Positions 54,244 to 63,397 of a DNA stretch of 64,000 bases are shown here, piece after piece. The number at the start of each line of letters is the position of its first letter. Position 1 is the first letter of the stretch. The stretch is from Alphaproteobacteria bacterium (GTDB lineage Bacteria > Pseudomonadota > Alphaproteobacteria > MPNO01 > UBA2964), in contig WLWZ01000015.1 of NCBI GenBank assembly GCA_012103315.1, positions 1-64,000 of the forward strand, read 5' to 3'. The position numbers and the translations under genes are program-made. The notes below the pieces were generated by a model. That model saw only the letters and a list, made by a program, of their open reading frames with translations, was not told where the DNA came from and made no database searches.

Positions 54244-55638
54244 TTGCGTTACGTGAGCACAAGGGGCACCGCACCGGTCCTCGAATTTGAAGATGCTGTC
54301 CTTGCGGGGCTCGCTCGCGACGGTGGTCTTTATGTGCCTGAGGAATGGCCACAATTTTCGGCTGATCAGCTGCGCGCTCTGAGCGGCCTGAGTTATGCCG
54401 ATATCGCTTTCCAAATCATGCAGCCCTTTGTCGATAGTGCTATCGATGACGCGGCTCTGAAATCTATCTGTGACGATTCCTATGGCAGCTTTAGCCATGA
54501 GGCGGTCGCCCCGTTGCAGCAGCTCGACGATAATCTGTTTTTGCTTGAGCTGTTTCATGGCCCGACGTTGGCGTTTAAGGATTTTGCGCTACAGGTCTTA
54601 GGCCGTTTGTTCGACCATATTCTAGCCAAACGTGATGAGCGTATAACGATTGTTGGGGCGACGTCGGGTGATACCGGCTCGGCGGCGATCGAAGCCTGTC
54701 GCGGTCGGGACGCTATCGAAATTTTTATTCTGCACCCTAAAGGGCGCGTCTCAGATATTCAGCGTTGTCAGATGACGACGGTGACAGAAGCGAATGTTCA
54801 CAACATCGCCATCGACGGCACGTTCGATGATTGCCAGGACCTCGTCAAAGCAATGTTCAATGATGAGGACTTTCGGTCGCAACAAAACCTCTCGGCAGTG
54901 AACTCCATCAACTGGGCCCGGATTATGGCGCAGGTGGTTTATTACGTGTCATCCGCCTTGAGCCTTGGCGCGCCAGACCGGTCTGTCGCCTATGCTGTTC
55001 CAACCGGAAACTTCGGCGATATTTTTGCGGGTTATGTAGCGTTAAAAATTGGTTTGCCTATTGAGCGTTTGATCATCGGGACAAACACCAACGATATTCT
55101 GGCGCGCTTTATGGAAACCGGGGAAATGGATGCTCGGGATGTCGTACCGACCTTGAGCCCGGCAATGGATATCCAGGTATCGAGCAATTTTGAACGGCTG
55201 CTGTTTGATCTTTATGGTCGGGACGGTCGGGTGATTAGTCAGGCGATGACGGCGTTCCGCGAAAGCGGCACCATGACAGCGCCGACCGAGGTTCTGGATC
55301 AAGCGCGCGCTTTATTTGCGGCAGCGAGGCTGAATGATGACGGCATTAAGCGACAGATTGCTGCCACGTATGAAGAAAGCGGTGTCATTGTTGATCCTCA
55401 TACCGCGACTGGTTTACACGCGGCAACTGCCTGTGCACCCGATCTCTCTGTCCCGGTAGTAGCGCTATCGACCGCACATCCGGCCAAATTCCCGGATGCC
55501 GTTGAAGCGGCTATTGGTGTACGACCTTCCTTACCTCCGAGCTTGGCCGATCTCCTCGGGCGCCCTGAAAGGTTGGATACGTTGCCCAATGACCTTGCAG
55601 CAGTGCAGAATTTTGTTCGCGAGCGAGCGACTAATTAA
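54244..55638 (+). CDS. thrC: threonine synthase
   Basis: A PLP enzyme converting O-phosphohomoserine to threonine. The TTG at 54244 is chosen because AAGGAG lies six bases upstream and translation from it gives the usual RYVSTRG N-terminus; it yields 464 residues. The PLP Lys112 is in LAFKDFALQ, and ATSGDTGSAA, NSINWARIMAQ and AVPTGNFGDIFAG are all conserved. Its stop overlaps the next start by one base (TAATG). thrB is also in the window (62374). Confidence 0.95.
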   Translation: MRYVSTRGTAPVLEFEDAVLAGLARDGGLYVPEEWPQFSADQLRALSGLSYADIAFQIMQPFVDSAIDDAALKSICDDSYGSFSHEAVAPLQQLDDNLFLLELFHGPTLAFKDFALQVLGRLFDHILAKRDERITIVGATSGDTGSAAIEACRGRDAIEIFILHPKGRVSDIQRCQMTTVTEANVHNIAIDGTFDDCQDLVKAMFNDEDFRSQQNLSAVNSINWARIMAQVVYYVSSALSLGAPDRSVAYAVPTGNFGDIFAGYVALKIGLPIERLIIGTNTNDILARFMETGEMDARDVVPTLSPAMDIQVSSNFERLLFDLYGRDGRVISQAMTAFRESGTMTAPTEVLDQARALFAAARLNDDGIKRQIAATYEESGVIVDPHTATGLHAATACAPDLSVPVVALSTAHPAKFPDAVEAAIGVRPSLPPSLADLLGRPERLDTLPNDLAAVQNFVRERATN

Positions 55639-56900
55639 TGACCGTTGAAATAACCAAGCTAGCCAATGGTTTGACGGTCGTCACTGATCGGTTGGATACA
55701 GTAGAAACAGTTTCGTTGGGTGTCTGGGTTCAGGCCGGGGCACGCTTTGAGACCGCTGCCAATAATGGCGTCTCGCATTTGCTTGAACATATGGCCTTTA
55801 AAGGGACAGCACGTCGTTCGGCGCGTGATATCGCGGAAGAAATTGAAGCGGTTGGGGGACATCTCAACGCCTTTACATCCCGCGAAATTACAGCGTTTCA
55901 TGCGACGACCCTGAAAGACAATGTCGATGTCGCCATCGATATTATTGGTGATATTTTACAGAACTCAGTCTTTGATCAGCAAGAGCTCGAGCGTGAGCGT
56001 GCCGTTGTGTTACAGGAAATCGGTCAGGCTTTTGATACGCCCGATGATGTAGTGTTTGATCATTTCCAAAGCACCGCCTTTCCGGATCAGCCGCTTGGGC
56101 GCCCGGTCCTCGGCCCGCCAGAGATTGTCTCAAGCATGACCCGCGATACGTTGATGGGATATATGGGCACGCATTATACGCCGCCACGCATGATTTTCGC
56201 GGCCGCCGGTAAGCTTGATCATGATGCGATTGTTGCGATGGTCGAGGGCCAATTCGCTGGAATTGATGCAGGGGATGTCGAGCAACCCGCTGCGGCGCTG
56301 TATCAAGGTGGTGATCGACGCGAGACAAGAGATCTGGAACAGGTGCATTTCGTACTTGGCTTTGAATCCGCTGGATTTCACGATCCCGACTACTATGCCA
56401 TTGCGGTTGCTGCCTCGACCCTCGGTGGTGGTATGTCATCGCGGCTATTTCAGGAAATTCGTGAGAAGCGCGGCCTGGTTTATTCGATCTATGGGTTTAA
56501 TTCGGCCTATTCCGATGGTGGCCTGTTTGGCATTTATGCTGGGACCGGCGAGGACGGGCTGGCGGAACTGGTTCCGGTTCTCTGCAATGAGTTGATCAAA
56601 TCAACTTCTTCTATTGAAGAAAAAGAGTTGGGCCGCGCCCGCGCGCAAATGCGGACGGGTATCGTAATGTCCCTAGAAAGCACCGCGGCCCGCGCAGAAC
56701 AGATAGCGCGTCAGATCGCTGTCTTTGGTCGCGTTATGCCAATTGAAGAGTTGATCGAGAAGGTCGAGGCGCTCAGCTGTGCAGACATCGAGCGGGCTAT
56801 CAGCCGCTTGCTTTCGAGTAAACCCACGGTGGCGGCTATTGGTCCGGTCAGTCAGTTGCCGAGCTACGATGATATAGCAGGCCAGCTCAAAGCAGCCTGA
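55638..56900 (+). CDS. M16 family processing peptidase
   Basis: A 420-residue zinc peptidase closely resembling the beta subunit of the mitochondrial processing peptidase. The inverted zinc motif HxxEH is SHLLEHMAFKGT with His46, Glu49 and His50; the distal Glu is in ELERERAVVLQEI (about 115-127). The second half has the noncatalytic M16 domain with FGSSRLFQEIREKRGLVYSIYGF-like MSSRLFQEIREKRGLVY. The thrC-M16 order is typical of alphaproteobacteria. Probably cytoplasmic; no signal peptide is seen. Confidence 0.94.
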   Translation: MTVEITKLANGLTVVTDRLDTVETVSLGVWVQAGARFETAANNGVSHLLEHMAFKGTARRSARDIAEEIEAVGGHLNAFTSREITAFHATTLKDNVDVAIDIIGDILQNSVFDQQELERERAVVLQEIGQAFDTPDDVVFDHFQSTAFPDQPLGRPVLGPPEIVSSMTRDTLMGYMGTHYTPPRMIFAAAGKLDHDAIVAMVEGQFAGIDAGDVEQPAAALYQGGDRRETRDLEQVHFVLGFESAGFHDPDYYAIAVAASTLGGGMSSRLFQEIREKRGLVYSIYGFNSAYSDGGLFGIYAGTGEDGLAELVPVLCNELIKSTSSIEEKELGRARAQMRTGIVMSLESTAARAEQIARQIAVFGRVMPIEELIEKVEALSCADIERAISRLLSSKPTVAAIGPVSQLPSYDDIAGQLKAA

Positions 56901-56909
56901 GGCAGATAA

Positions 56910-57494
56910 CTATGCGTGGCCGGCATCGCCTGACAGCATATTGAAATCAATGCCGATTTTGCCCATCGCCTTTTCCCACTTCGTATCGGGGTCGATACCG
57001 AACACCAGATCATTATCGGCAGGGACGCTGAGCCAACCATTGGCCTGAATTTCCTGATCCAATTGTCCGGGAGCCCATCCGGCATAACCCAAAGCGAGAA
57101 TGCTCTTATTTGGTCCGTCGCCATCAGCGATGGATTTTAGAATATCGACGGTAGCCGTCAGAGCGACGCTGTCGTCTATTACCAGTGTCGCATCTTGCTG
57201 GTAATCGGCTGAGTGCAGAACGAAGCCACGGCCGGTTTCAACGGGACCACCAAAATGAACGCGTATTTCTGTATTCTCTGCACCGGAATCGATATTCAAT
57301 TGATCTAGCAATTCCGGGAAGCTGACGCTTTCAACGATCTTGTTGATGACCAAACCCATAGCGCCATCAGATGTATGGGCGCAAACATAGACGACAGAGC
57401 GCGTAAACCGGTCATCTCGCATCCGCGGCATTGCGATAAGCAGGTTGCCGGTCAAGTAGGATGCATTGTCTTCGTCTTCTGGTGTGTCAGTCAT
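56910..57494 (-). CDS. YqgE/AlgH family protein
   Basis: A 194-residue soluble protein of the UPF0301 (YqgE/AlgH) family, whose role is not settled. Characteristic segments are [36 protein letters not shown], the [17 protein letters not shown] block and [16 protein letters not shown]. The ATG at 57494 (MTDTPED) is used: it gives the usual family length, while an upstream Met would add a nonconserved hydrophobic stretch. It ends 10 bases before the convergent M16 gene. Confidence 0.92.
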   Translation of the reverse strand: MTDTPEDEDNASYLTGNLLIAMPRMRDDRFTRSVVYVCAHTSDGAMGLVINKIVESVSFPELLDQLNIDSGAENTEIRVHFGGPVETGRGFVLHSADYQQDATLVIDDSVALTATVDILKSIADGDGPNKSILALGYAGWAPGQLDQEIQANGWLSVPADNDLVFGIDPDTKWEKAMGKIGIDFNMLSGDAGHA

Positions 57495-57637
57495 GTCAAT
57501 TCCAAATAGGTACTGCAGTCTAACGAGAATCGTCAGAACACGCACTTTTTACCGATAAGTTACGCGCTCATGCCTATATAATACCCTAACAGTCGATTAC
57601 TAACGAAAAAGCTTTGGCAATTTTAAGGCAGATATCT

Positions 57638-59776
57638 GTGTTGCGCGGTTTAATCGGTATTATTTCTGTTGTTTGGGGCGTTTTAGCCGCATCGGGCGCG
57701 GTTTTTGCGGCAACGGGGCCCTGGTGGTCTACCGATCATGGCGCTGTCCGACTGATCGCGGAAAGCAATGCCGTGGGGTCGGCCGCAAAGATACGTCTCG
57801 GTCTTCATTTTAAGATGAAGCCTGGTTGGAAAATTTACTGGCGATCACCCGGTGACGCTGGCTTTCCGCCACGGCCTAACTGGAATGGCTCGAAAAATCT
57901 CGCGGACATAAAAATTGATTGGCCGACACCGATACGCTTTAGCGTGACGGGGTTGGAAACCATTGGCTACAAAAAGGAAGTGGTTCTGCCGCTGACCGTG
58001 CAGCCTGTTGAGGCTGGTAAGCCGCTGACCGTTAAAGCAACGGTTCCGTACCTCACCTGTGAAGAAATCTGTGTGCCTTATGAAGCCAAGCTATCCTTGG
58101 CTTTGCCTGCTGGACCGGCAAGTTCCTCATCGGAAGGTTATCTGATTAACAAGTTCGTTGCATTGGTACCCAAGAAGGTCACTGGCGCTAATGATAGAAT
58201 CAGCTCGGTGTCGGTCATCGGACCATCGGGCACCCAAACGTTGCAGGTTGCTGCCGCTATTTCGGGAACGCCTGATCTCCTTATTGAAGGTCCACGGGGC
58301 TTTCGATTTAGTAAGGCAAAAATCATAACGCAGGATGAAACAGGCAAAACCGTATTTGCATCCCTTGTTTCGTCCCCCATTAAATCGGTTAAGGCGGGAA
58401 AGCCGCTAGACCTTGCCGGAAAAGATATTGTTTTAACACTTCTCGGAGATGCCAAGGGCGCCATTGAGCTCAAGACAAAACCGTTGGCACGTGTTGTTGT
58501 TCAGACGCCTCCACCGGTATCCTTTAGCACGTTCTTGAGCATTCTCGCCTTGGCGGTGATTGGCGGGCTGATCCTCAATTTGATGCCCTGTGTGTTGCCG
58601 GTCTTGTCCTTGAAAATGCTGTCGGTGATTGGTCATGGTGGCGAAGAGCCCCGCGTCGTCCGTAAAGGCTTTCTAGCGTCTGCAGCAGGTATCCTTGTTT
58701 CGTTCCTGGTTTTGGGGTCAACGGCAGTCATTCTTAAAGCTGCCGGGCAGGCGACAGGCTGGGGCATTCAATTTCAACAACCGGTCTTTCTCACCGCGAT
58801 GGCAGTGGTCGTAGCGCTGTTTGCCGCCAATCTCTGGGGCATGTTTGAAATACGTCTACCGTCTTTTCTGTCGGACCGCGCAGCGACCGTCGGTCAGGGG
58901 CAAACAGGGCAGGGACAAGGGATGGCCGGGCATTTTGCGACCGGTGCGTTTGCGGCCCTACTGGCGACACCATGCTCCGCACCTTTTCTGGGGACAGCCG
59001 TTGGGTTTGCCTTGGCGCGGGGTGCATTTGAAATCTACGCGATCTTTACCGCACTCGGGCTTGGTCTGGCGTTGCCCTACCTCCTTGTTGCGGCCTTTCC
59101 CGCACTCGCTAACAGGTTTCCCAAGCCGGGAAACTGGATGATTACCCTGCGCAAAATCTTAGCCTTTGCTTTGGCAGCGACGGCGGTCTGGTTGCTCACT
59201 GTTCTTGATACGCAGATCGGACGACCAGCGGCCTTTGCGACCGCCGGATTGCTTATCGTCATGGTCGCCGTGATTGCCCTTCATCACCGCTCTTCGGAAC
59301 AGCGCCGCAAACTCGTTATGTCAGGCGCGGTCATTGTCGGGCTGTTGGCCATATTGGTACCGCCACAGCTCGGGCAGGTAAGCGCGAAGTCTGGTGCTGT
59401 ATCGGCGACCCATTGGCAAAAGTTCGACCCCAGTGCAATTTCCCGGCATATCGCTGCCGGTAAGACGGTCTTTGTCGATGTCACAGCTGATTGGTGTGTG
59501 ACCTGCAAGGTCAATAAGGCTTTGGTCCTTGATACAAAGGCCATCAGCGAACGCCTTAAGGACAAGAATATCGTCGCAATGCGAGCGGATTGGACGCGCC
59601 CGGACCCCGTCATTACAGCCTTCCTGCAAAGATTTATGCGTTACGGTATTCCGTTCAACGTGGTCTTTGGCCCACAGGCACCGCAAGGAATAGTGCTTCC
59701 CGAGTTACTTCGCAGAGAGACTGTAATTTCTGCACTTGTTGCTGCCCAGACCAAGCGTGCCCTGGCGGTAAAATAG
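57638..59776 (+). CDS. DsbD/ScsB-type thiol:disulfide interchange protein
   Basis: A membrane reductase that carries electrons from cytoplasmic thioredoxin to periplasmic proteins. A signal peptide ending VFA precedes an N-terminal domain with a Cys pair (TCEEICVPYEAKL). Then come about eight membrane helices with the two intramembrane Cys in NLMPCVLPVLSLK and ATPCSAPFLGT, and a C-terminal thioredoxin domain with DWCVTCKVNK. All three redox pairs are present. The ScsB-like N-terminus differs from classic DsbD. The start is uncertain: GTG 57638 follows AAGG, TTG 57614 is also open. About 712 residues. Confidence 0.9.
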   Translation: MLRGLIGIISVVWGVLAASGAVFAATGPWWSTDHGAVRLIAESNAVGSAAKIRLGLHFKMKPGWKIYWRSPGDAGFPPRPNWNGSKNLADIKIDWPTPIRFSVTGLETIGYKKEVVLPLTVQPVEAGKPLTVKATVPYLTCEEICVPYEAKLSLALPAGPASSSSEGYLINKFVALVPKKVTGANDRISSVSVIGPSGTQTLQVAAAISGTPDLLIEGPRGFRFSKAKIITQDETGKTVFASLVSSPIKSVKAGKPLDLAGKDIVLTLLGDAKGAIELKTKPLARVVVQTPPPVSFSTFLSILALAVIGGLILNLMPCVLPVLSLKMLSVIGHGGEEPRVVRKGFLASAAGILVSFLVLGSTAVILKAAGQATGWGIQFQQPVFLTAMAVVVALFAANLWGMFEIRLPSFLSDRAATVGQGQTGQGQGMAGHFATGAFAALLATPCSAPFLGTAVGFALARGAFEIYAIFTALGLGLALPYLLVAAFPALANRFPKPGNWMITLRKILAFALAATAVWLLTVLDTQIGRPAAFATAGLLIVMVAVIALHHRSSEQRRKLVMSGAVIVGLLAILVPPQLGQVSAKSGAVSATHWQKFDPSAISRHIAAGKTVFVDVTADWCVTCKVNKALVLDTKAISERLKDKNIVAMRADWTRPDPVITAFLQRFMRYGIPFNVVFGPQAPQGIVLPELLRRETVISALVAAQTKRALAVK

Positions 59777-59904
59777 GCCACGCTTTTCGATCTCCCGACG
59801 GGGTGACATTCGTTCCGTCATACCCTATCTATCAGTCACGAAACTAAAGCATTGGTCCGAATATTGGACCTACTAACCAACACATCTTTCAAAGGAGATC
59901 TGCA

Positions 59905-60384
59905 ATGGCAGTGCAAGAAGGCGACAAGGTTCCGGCAGCAACATTTAAAGTAATGGGTGCCGATGGCCCCGCCGATATGACGAGCGAAGAGCTTTTTGCT
60001 GGTAAGACGGTAGCACTGTTTTCTGTCCCCGGCGCTTTTACGCCAACCTGTTCCGCTAAACATCTTCCTGGCTTCGTTGAAAAAGCCGGTGATCTAAAAG
60101 CCAAGGGCGTTGACGCCATCGCCTGTACGGCAGCCAATGACGTCTTTGTCATGGATGCCTGGGGCAAGGATCAGCACGTGGGCGATATTGCCATGTTGGC
60201 TGATGGCAGTGCAGATTTTGCCAAAGCACTTGGCCTTGAGCTCGATCTCATGGGTCGTGGCATGGGCATGCGGGGCCAACGCTATTCGATGATCGTCAAA
60301 GATGGCGTGATCGAAAAGCTCAACGTTGAAGAAGGCGGTGCCTTTGAGGTTTCCAGCGCTGAACATATGCTTGGACAGCTCTAG
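59905..60384 (+). CDS. peroxiredoxin (Prx5 type)
   Basis: A 159-residue thiol peroxidase of the AhpC/TSA-Prx5 group that reduces hydrogen and alkyl peroxides. The peroxidatic Cys49 is in PGAFTPTCSAKHLPGF, and a second Cys74 is in AIACTAANDVFVM, where hybrid Prx5 enzymes have theirs. The conserved RGMGMRGQRYSMIV segment follows. AAGGAG precedes the ATG. A GGTCC/GGACC inverted repeat lies at 59854-59870 in the leader, possibly regulatory. A terminator follows at 60411. It is downstream of the DsbD-like gene, giving a local redox cluster. Confidence 0.95.
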   Translation: MAVQEGDKVPAATFKVMGADGPADMTSEELFAGKTVALFSVPGAFTPTCSAKHLPGFVEKAGDLKAKGVDAIACTAANDVFVMDAWGKDQHVGDIAMLADGSADFAKALGLELDLMGRGMGMRGQRYSMIVKDGVIEKLNVEEGGAFEVSSAEHMLGQL

Positions 60385-60410
60385 GGCTTTTCGACATATT
60401 TATGTGTCTG

Positions 60411-60446
60411 CGGCGGCATCCATTGAGGGTGCCGCCGTTTTTCTTT
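60411..60446 (+). terminator. Rho-independent terminator after the peroxiredoxin gene
   Basis: CGGCGGCATCC (60411-60421) pairs with GGGTGCCGCCG (60427-60437), one G-U pair, around a 5-base loop, followed by five T, C and three T. It separates the peroxiredoxin gene from the oxidoreductase gene. Confidence 0.92.
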
Positions 60447-60463
60447 CAAGGGGAGAAGGCAAC

Positions 60464-61402
60464 ATGCGTGCAATCGGAATAATGGAATTTGGTGGGCCTG
60501 AAGCACTCGAGCAGGTCGAGGTGCCTGAAGTGCATGCCGGGCCGGGTGAAGTACGTATTAGCATTCAGGCTGCAACGGTTAATCCAACTGATGTTATGAC
60601 CAGGAATGGGTCGCGCGCTGAACAGTTGAAAGTTGATCCGGCGCCGTATGTCCCCGGCATGGATATCGCTGGGGTTGTCGATGAGGTGGGAGACGGTGTG
60701 GATAGTCGTGTGAAGGTTGGTGATGCGGTTATGGCGATGGTCGTAACCAAGGCCAGCCATTGCGGATACCGCGAACAAATCGTACTCAACGCGCAATCCG
60801 TCGTTTCTGCACCAGCAGGTGCAAGCCATGTCGAAGCCGCAACCTTGCCGATGAACGGTCTGACAGCGAGGCGTTCACTGGATCTCCTTGCTTTGTCACC
60901 CGGTCAGACACTTGCCGTTACGGGGGCTGCCGGTGCGTATGGTGGCTATGTCATCCAACAAGCCAAAGTAGATGGCTTAACCGTTATTGCCGATGCCTCG
61001 GAGGCTGATGGAGCGCTTATCAAATCATTTGGCGCCGACATTGTGGTGCGTCGCGGTGATGATGTAGCTGCCCGTATTCGTGAGCATTTTCCGGATGGCG
61101 TCGATGGTCTGGCAGATGGTGCTGTCATGAAAGAGCTTGCCATACCAGCGGTTCGTGACGGTGGGTCTTTTACGTCGGTCCGTGGATATGAAGGCGATGG
61201 GCAACGAGGAATTAACTTCACCAAGACGTTCGTCCGCGAGTATGACGGAAAAACCGAAAAATTGGACATGTTGCGGCAGTTGGTGGAGGACGGTGCGATA
61301 ACCCTGCGGGTTGCCGATACCTTTACGCCCGAACAAGCACCAGACGCTCACCGGCGCCTGGAGGCAGGCGGCACACGTGGTCGTTTGGTGATCGAATTCT
61401 GA
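60464..61402 (+). CDS. zinc-independent alcohol dehydrogenase / quinone oxidoreductase family protein
   Basis: A 312-residue medium-chain dehydrogenase of the NADPH:quinone reductase group. The GroES-like N-terminal part contains [11 protein letters not shown] and [16 protein letters not shown], and the Rossmann motif is [17 protein letters not shown] (about 150). The AAGAYG turn replaces the usual AxxGxxG slightly. No structural zinc cysteines are present, which supports a quinone or enal reductase rather than a zinc alcohol dehydrogenase. The ATG at 60464 has a GGGGAGAAGG site; the upstream open frame overlaps the peroxiredoxin gene and is not coding. Confidence 0.87.
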   Translation: MRAIGIMEFGGPEALEQVEVPEVHAGPGEVRISIQAATVNPTDVMTRNGSRAEQLKVDPAPYVPGMDIAGVVDEVGDGVDSRVKVGDAVMAMVVTKASHCGYREQIVLNAQSVVSAPAGASHVEAATLPMNGLTARRSLDLLALSPGQTLAVTGAAGAYGGYVIQQAKVDGLTVIADASEADGALIKSFGADIVVRRGDDVAARIREHFPDGVDGLADGAVMKELAIPAVRDGGSFTSVRGYEGDGQRGINFTKTFVREYDGKTEKLDMLRQLVEDGAITLRVADTFTPEQAPDAHRRLEAGGTRGRLVIEF

Positions 61403-61408
61403 TAGAGT

Positions 61409-61897
61409 TTAGATCCAGCGACGGACTTTTGCGCAGTAATCCCGATAGCTGTCGCTAAATTTTCCTTCGAGATAGCGTTCTTCCCGGGCGATAACGCCGT
61501 AATGCATGACAATCAGGCAGGGGATGAGACAACCCAGCGTCGCCATCTTGCCATAGGCAATTACAATGCCCGCATAGAGTAAGGTTGCAGCGAGATACAT
61601 AGGGTTTCGCGAGAATCTGTACGGGCCGTCTGTGACGATCGTTGTTGCGGGTTTTCGAACATCGACATGGGTCTTTTGCCTGATAAACCGTGTAACCGCC
61701 CAGCAAACGATTAGAAAGCCGGTTGCGGCGAGTACCCAGCCCGCCGGGTGCGAAAATCCTTGAAATCCAATTGAGTGGCTGAGGGCGCGATCAGTGATTA
61801 TGCCGATGACAAAGAAAGTCAGATAGATCACTGGCGGGAATGTCAGGACATCGGGCGAGTCGAACGCATCGGTTGGGTCGGTTGGTTTATCGCTCAT
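61409..61897 (-). CDS. isoprenylcysteine carboxyl methyltransferase-like membrane protein
   Basis: A 162-residue protein with about four hydrophobic segments and the PEMT/ICMT membrane methyltransferase signature: [23 protein letters not shown] (in parts) near 90-112, and [23 protein letters not shown] at the C-terminus, with the paired Glu and Arg for S-adenosylmethionine. The acceptor in bacteria is usually unknown, perhaps a lipid or an isoprenoid. It overlaps rnhA by four bases (ATGA) and ends 6 bases from the convergent oxidoreductase. Confidence 0.88.
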   Translation of the reverse strand: MSDKPTDPTDAFDSPDVLTFPPVIYLTFFVIGIITDRALSHSIGFQGFSHPAGWVLAATGFLIVCWAVTRFIRQKTHVDVRKPATTIVTDGPYRFSRNPMYLAATLLYAGIVIAYGKMATLGCLIPCLIVMHYGVIAREERYLEGKFSDSYRDYCAKVRRWI

Positions 61898-62370
61898 GCG
61901 CTGTTCTGCACTTCGCTGACGCCGCGCCGAGCTAATTCATCGGCGCGTTCGTTTTCCGGGTGACCAGCATGACCCTTCACCCAGCGCCAGTCGACATCGT
62001 GTTTCGCGACGGCTTCATCAAGCTCTTGCCATAAATCAACATTCTTAACCGGCTTCTTGGCTGCTGTTTTCCAGTTGCGGGCTTTCCAATTAGTAATCCA
62101 GCTTGTAATGCCGTCTTTTACATAGGTGCTATCGGTATAAAGGACCGCACTGACCGGACGCTTTAGGCTTTCAAGTGCTTTGATTGCTGCGGTGAGTTCC
62201 ATGCGGTTGTTGGTTGTGTCGGGTTCACCGCCCCAAATTTCCCGTTCTTCTCCGCGCCATCGCAGGATAGCACCCCAGCCACCCGGGCCCGGATTTCCAC
62301 TGCAGGCACCATCGGTAAAGATTTCGACTGACCCGGGTTGCTGATCGTCTGTTGCGGTGTCATCTGCCAT
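61894..62370 (-). CDS. rnhA: ribonuclease HI
   Basis: Degrades RNA in RNA-DNA hybrids. The 158-residue protein has the catalytic acids: Asp20 in [19 protein letters not shown], Glu in [10 protein letters not shown], Asp in LYTDSTYV, and the last Asp in the [12 protein letters not shown] segment. The extra N-terminal acidic residues (about 14) are nonconserved. It is translated 3 bases after thrB and coupled to the membrane methyltransferase gene. Confidence 0.96.
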   Translation of the reverse strand: MADDTATDDQQPGSVEIFTDGACSGNPGPGGWGAILRWRGEEREIWGGEPDTTNNRMELTAAIKALESLKRPVSAVLYTDSTYVKDGITSWITNWKARNWKTAAKKPVKNVDLWQELDEAVAKHDVDWRWVKGHAGHPENERADELARRGVSEVQNSA

Positions 62371-62373
62371 CGT

Positions 62374-63342
62374 CTACCCGGTCCCCAGCCCATAGGCACC
62401 TGGACTGCCTGCCTTTTGATGAAACTCAAGCTTCTTGAGGTATTCCAGCGGGTCCTTGGGCTGCACAAAGGCACCTTCGGGATGATTGAGTAAATCATAG
62501 AGACGGGTGAGCAAGAACCGTAAGGCGCCGCCCCGAGCTAATAGCGGCAGAGCGTTTATTTCTGCCGGTTCGAGGGGCCGAACAGCTGTATATCCCTCAA
62601 TGAGATTCCGCGCTTTAGTAACATTAAAGCTGCCATCATCTTCGAAACACCAAGCATTGAGACAAATCGCAATTTCATAGGCAAACGAGCCGTTACAGGC
62701 GAAGTAGAAATCGATAACGCCGCTCAAATCGTTATGGTGAAAAAACACGTTATCTGGAAACAGGTCAGCGTGAATAATCCCAGAAGGGAGGTTATTCGGC
62801 CAATTGGCTTCCAAATATGTCAGCTCGGATTCAATTTTAGAGGAAAGCCCTATCTGAATTTCGTCGGCGCGCACTTTTGTTTGGGAAAACAGCTCTTGCC
62901 AAGCAATTCGGTCCATTCCGTTTTTACGTGTGAGATTAAACCCATCAGCTGCCAAATGCATTTTGGCGGCAGCACCACCAACGCCTCGGCAATGTTCAGG
63001 CTCTACCCGTTTTGGCCAAAGGCCTGATAGAAAGCTGATGAGCGCTGCGGGTTTGCCACACAAATCTCGTAATGCCTCACCATCGTGACCATGGATCGGT
63101 GTTGGACAGGGGAAATTTTGGGCGGCGAGGTGGTCCATCAGACCGAGAAAGAACGGCAAATCTTCTGGCTGCACACGTTTTTCGTAAAGCGTCAGAATGA
63201 AATTACCACGGTCCGTTTGAAGCAAGTAGTTGGAGTTCTCCACACCCTCTGCAATCCCTTTGCAGGATTGAACCTCACCAATGTCATACTCCGCAACGAA
63301 GACTTCTAGTTCATCGTCAGACACTTCGGTATAGACGGCCAT
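62374..63342 (-). CDS. thrB: homoserine kinase (aminoglycoside phosphotransferase fold)
   Basis: Phosphorylates homoserine, giving the substrate of ThrC at 54244. This is the type II enzyme (322 residues) common in alphaproteobacteria, not the GHMP type. It has SCKGIAEGVENSNYLLQT and FILTLYEKR for ATP binding, and the catalytic GIIHADLFPDNVFFHHN block (about 188-204) with GVIDFYFAC. It lies between ispH and rnhA, an order conserved in the class. Confidence 0.95.
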   Translation of the reverse strand: MAVYTEVSDDELEVFVAEYDIGEVQSCKGIAEGVENSNYLLQTDRGNFILTLYEKRVQPEDLPFFLGLMDHLAAQNFPCPTPIHGHDGEALRDLCGKPAALISFLSGLWPKRVEPEHCRGVGGAAAKMHLAADGFNLTRKNGMDRIAWQELFSQTKVRADEIQIGLSSKIESELTYLEANWPNNLPSGIIHADLFPDNVFFHHNDLSGVIDFYFACNGSFAYEIAICLNAWCFEDDGSFNVTKARNLIEGYTAVRPLEPAEINALPLLARGGALRFLLTRLYDLLNHPEGAFVQPKDPLEYLKKLEFHQKAGSPGAYGLGTG

Positions 63343-63397
63343 AGGTTTGCGACCGTCTTATTGCAAGAATAGTGGGGCGGGAAACGCGATCATTTTA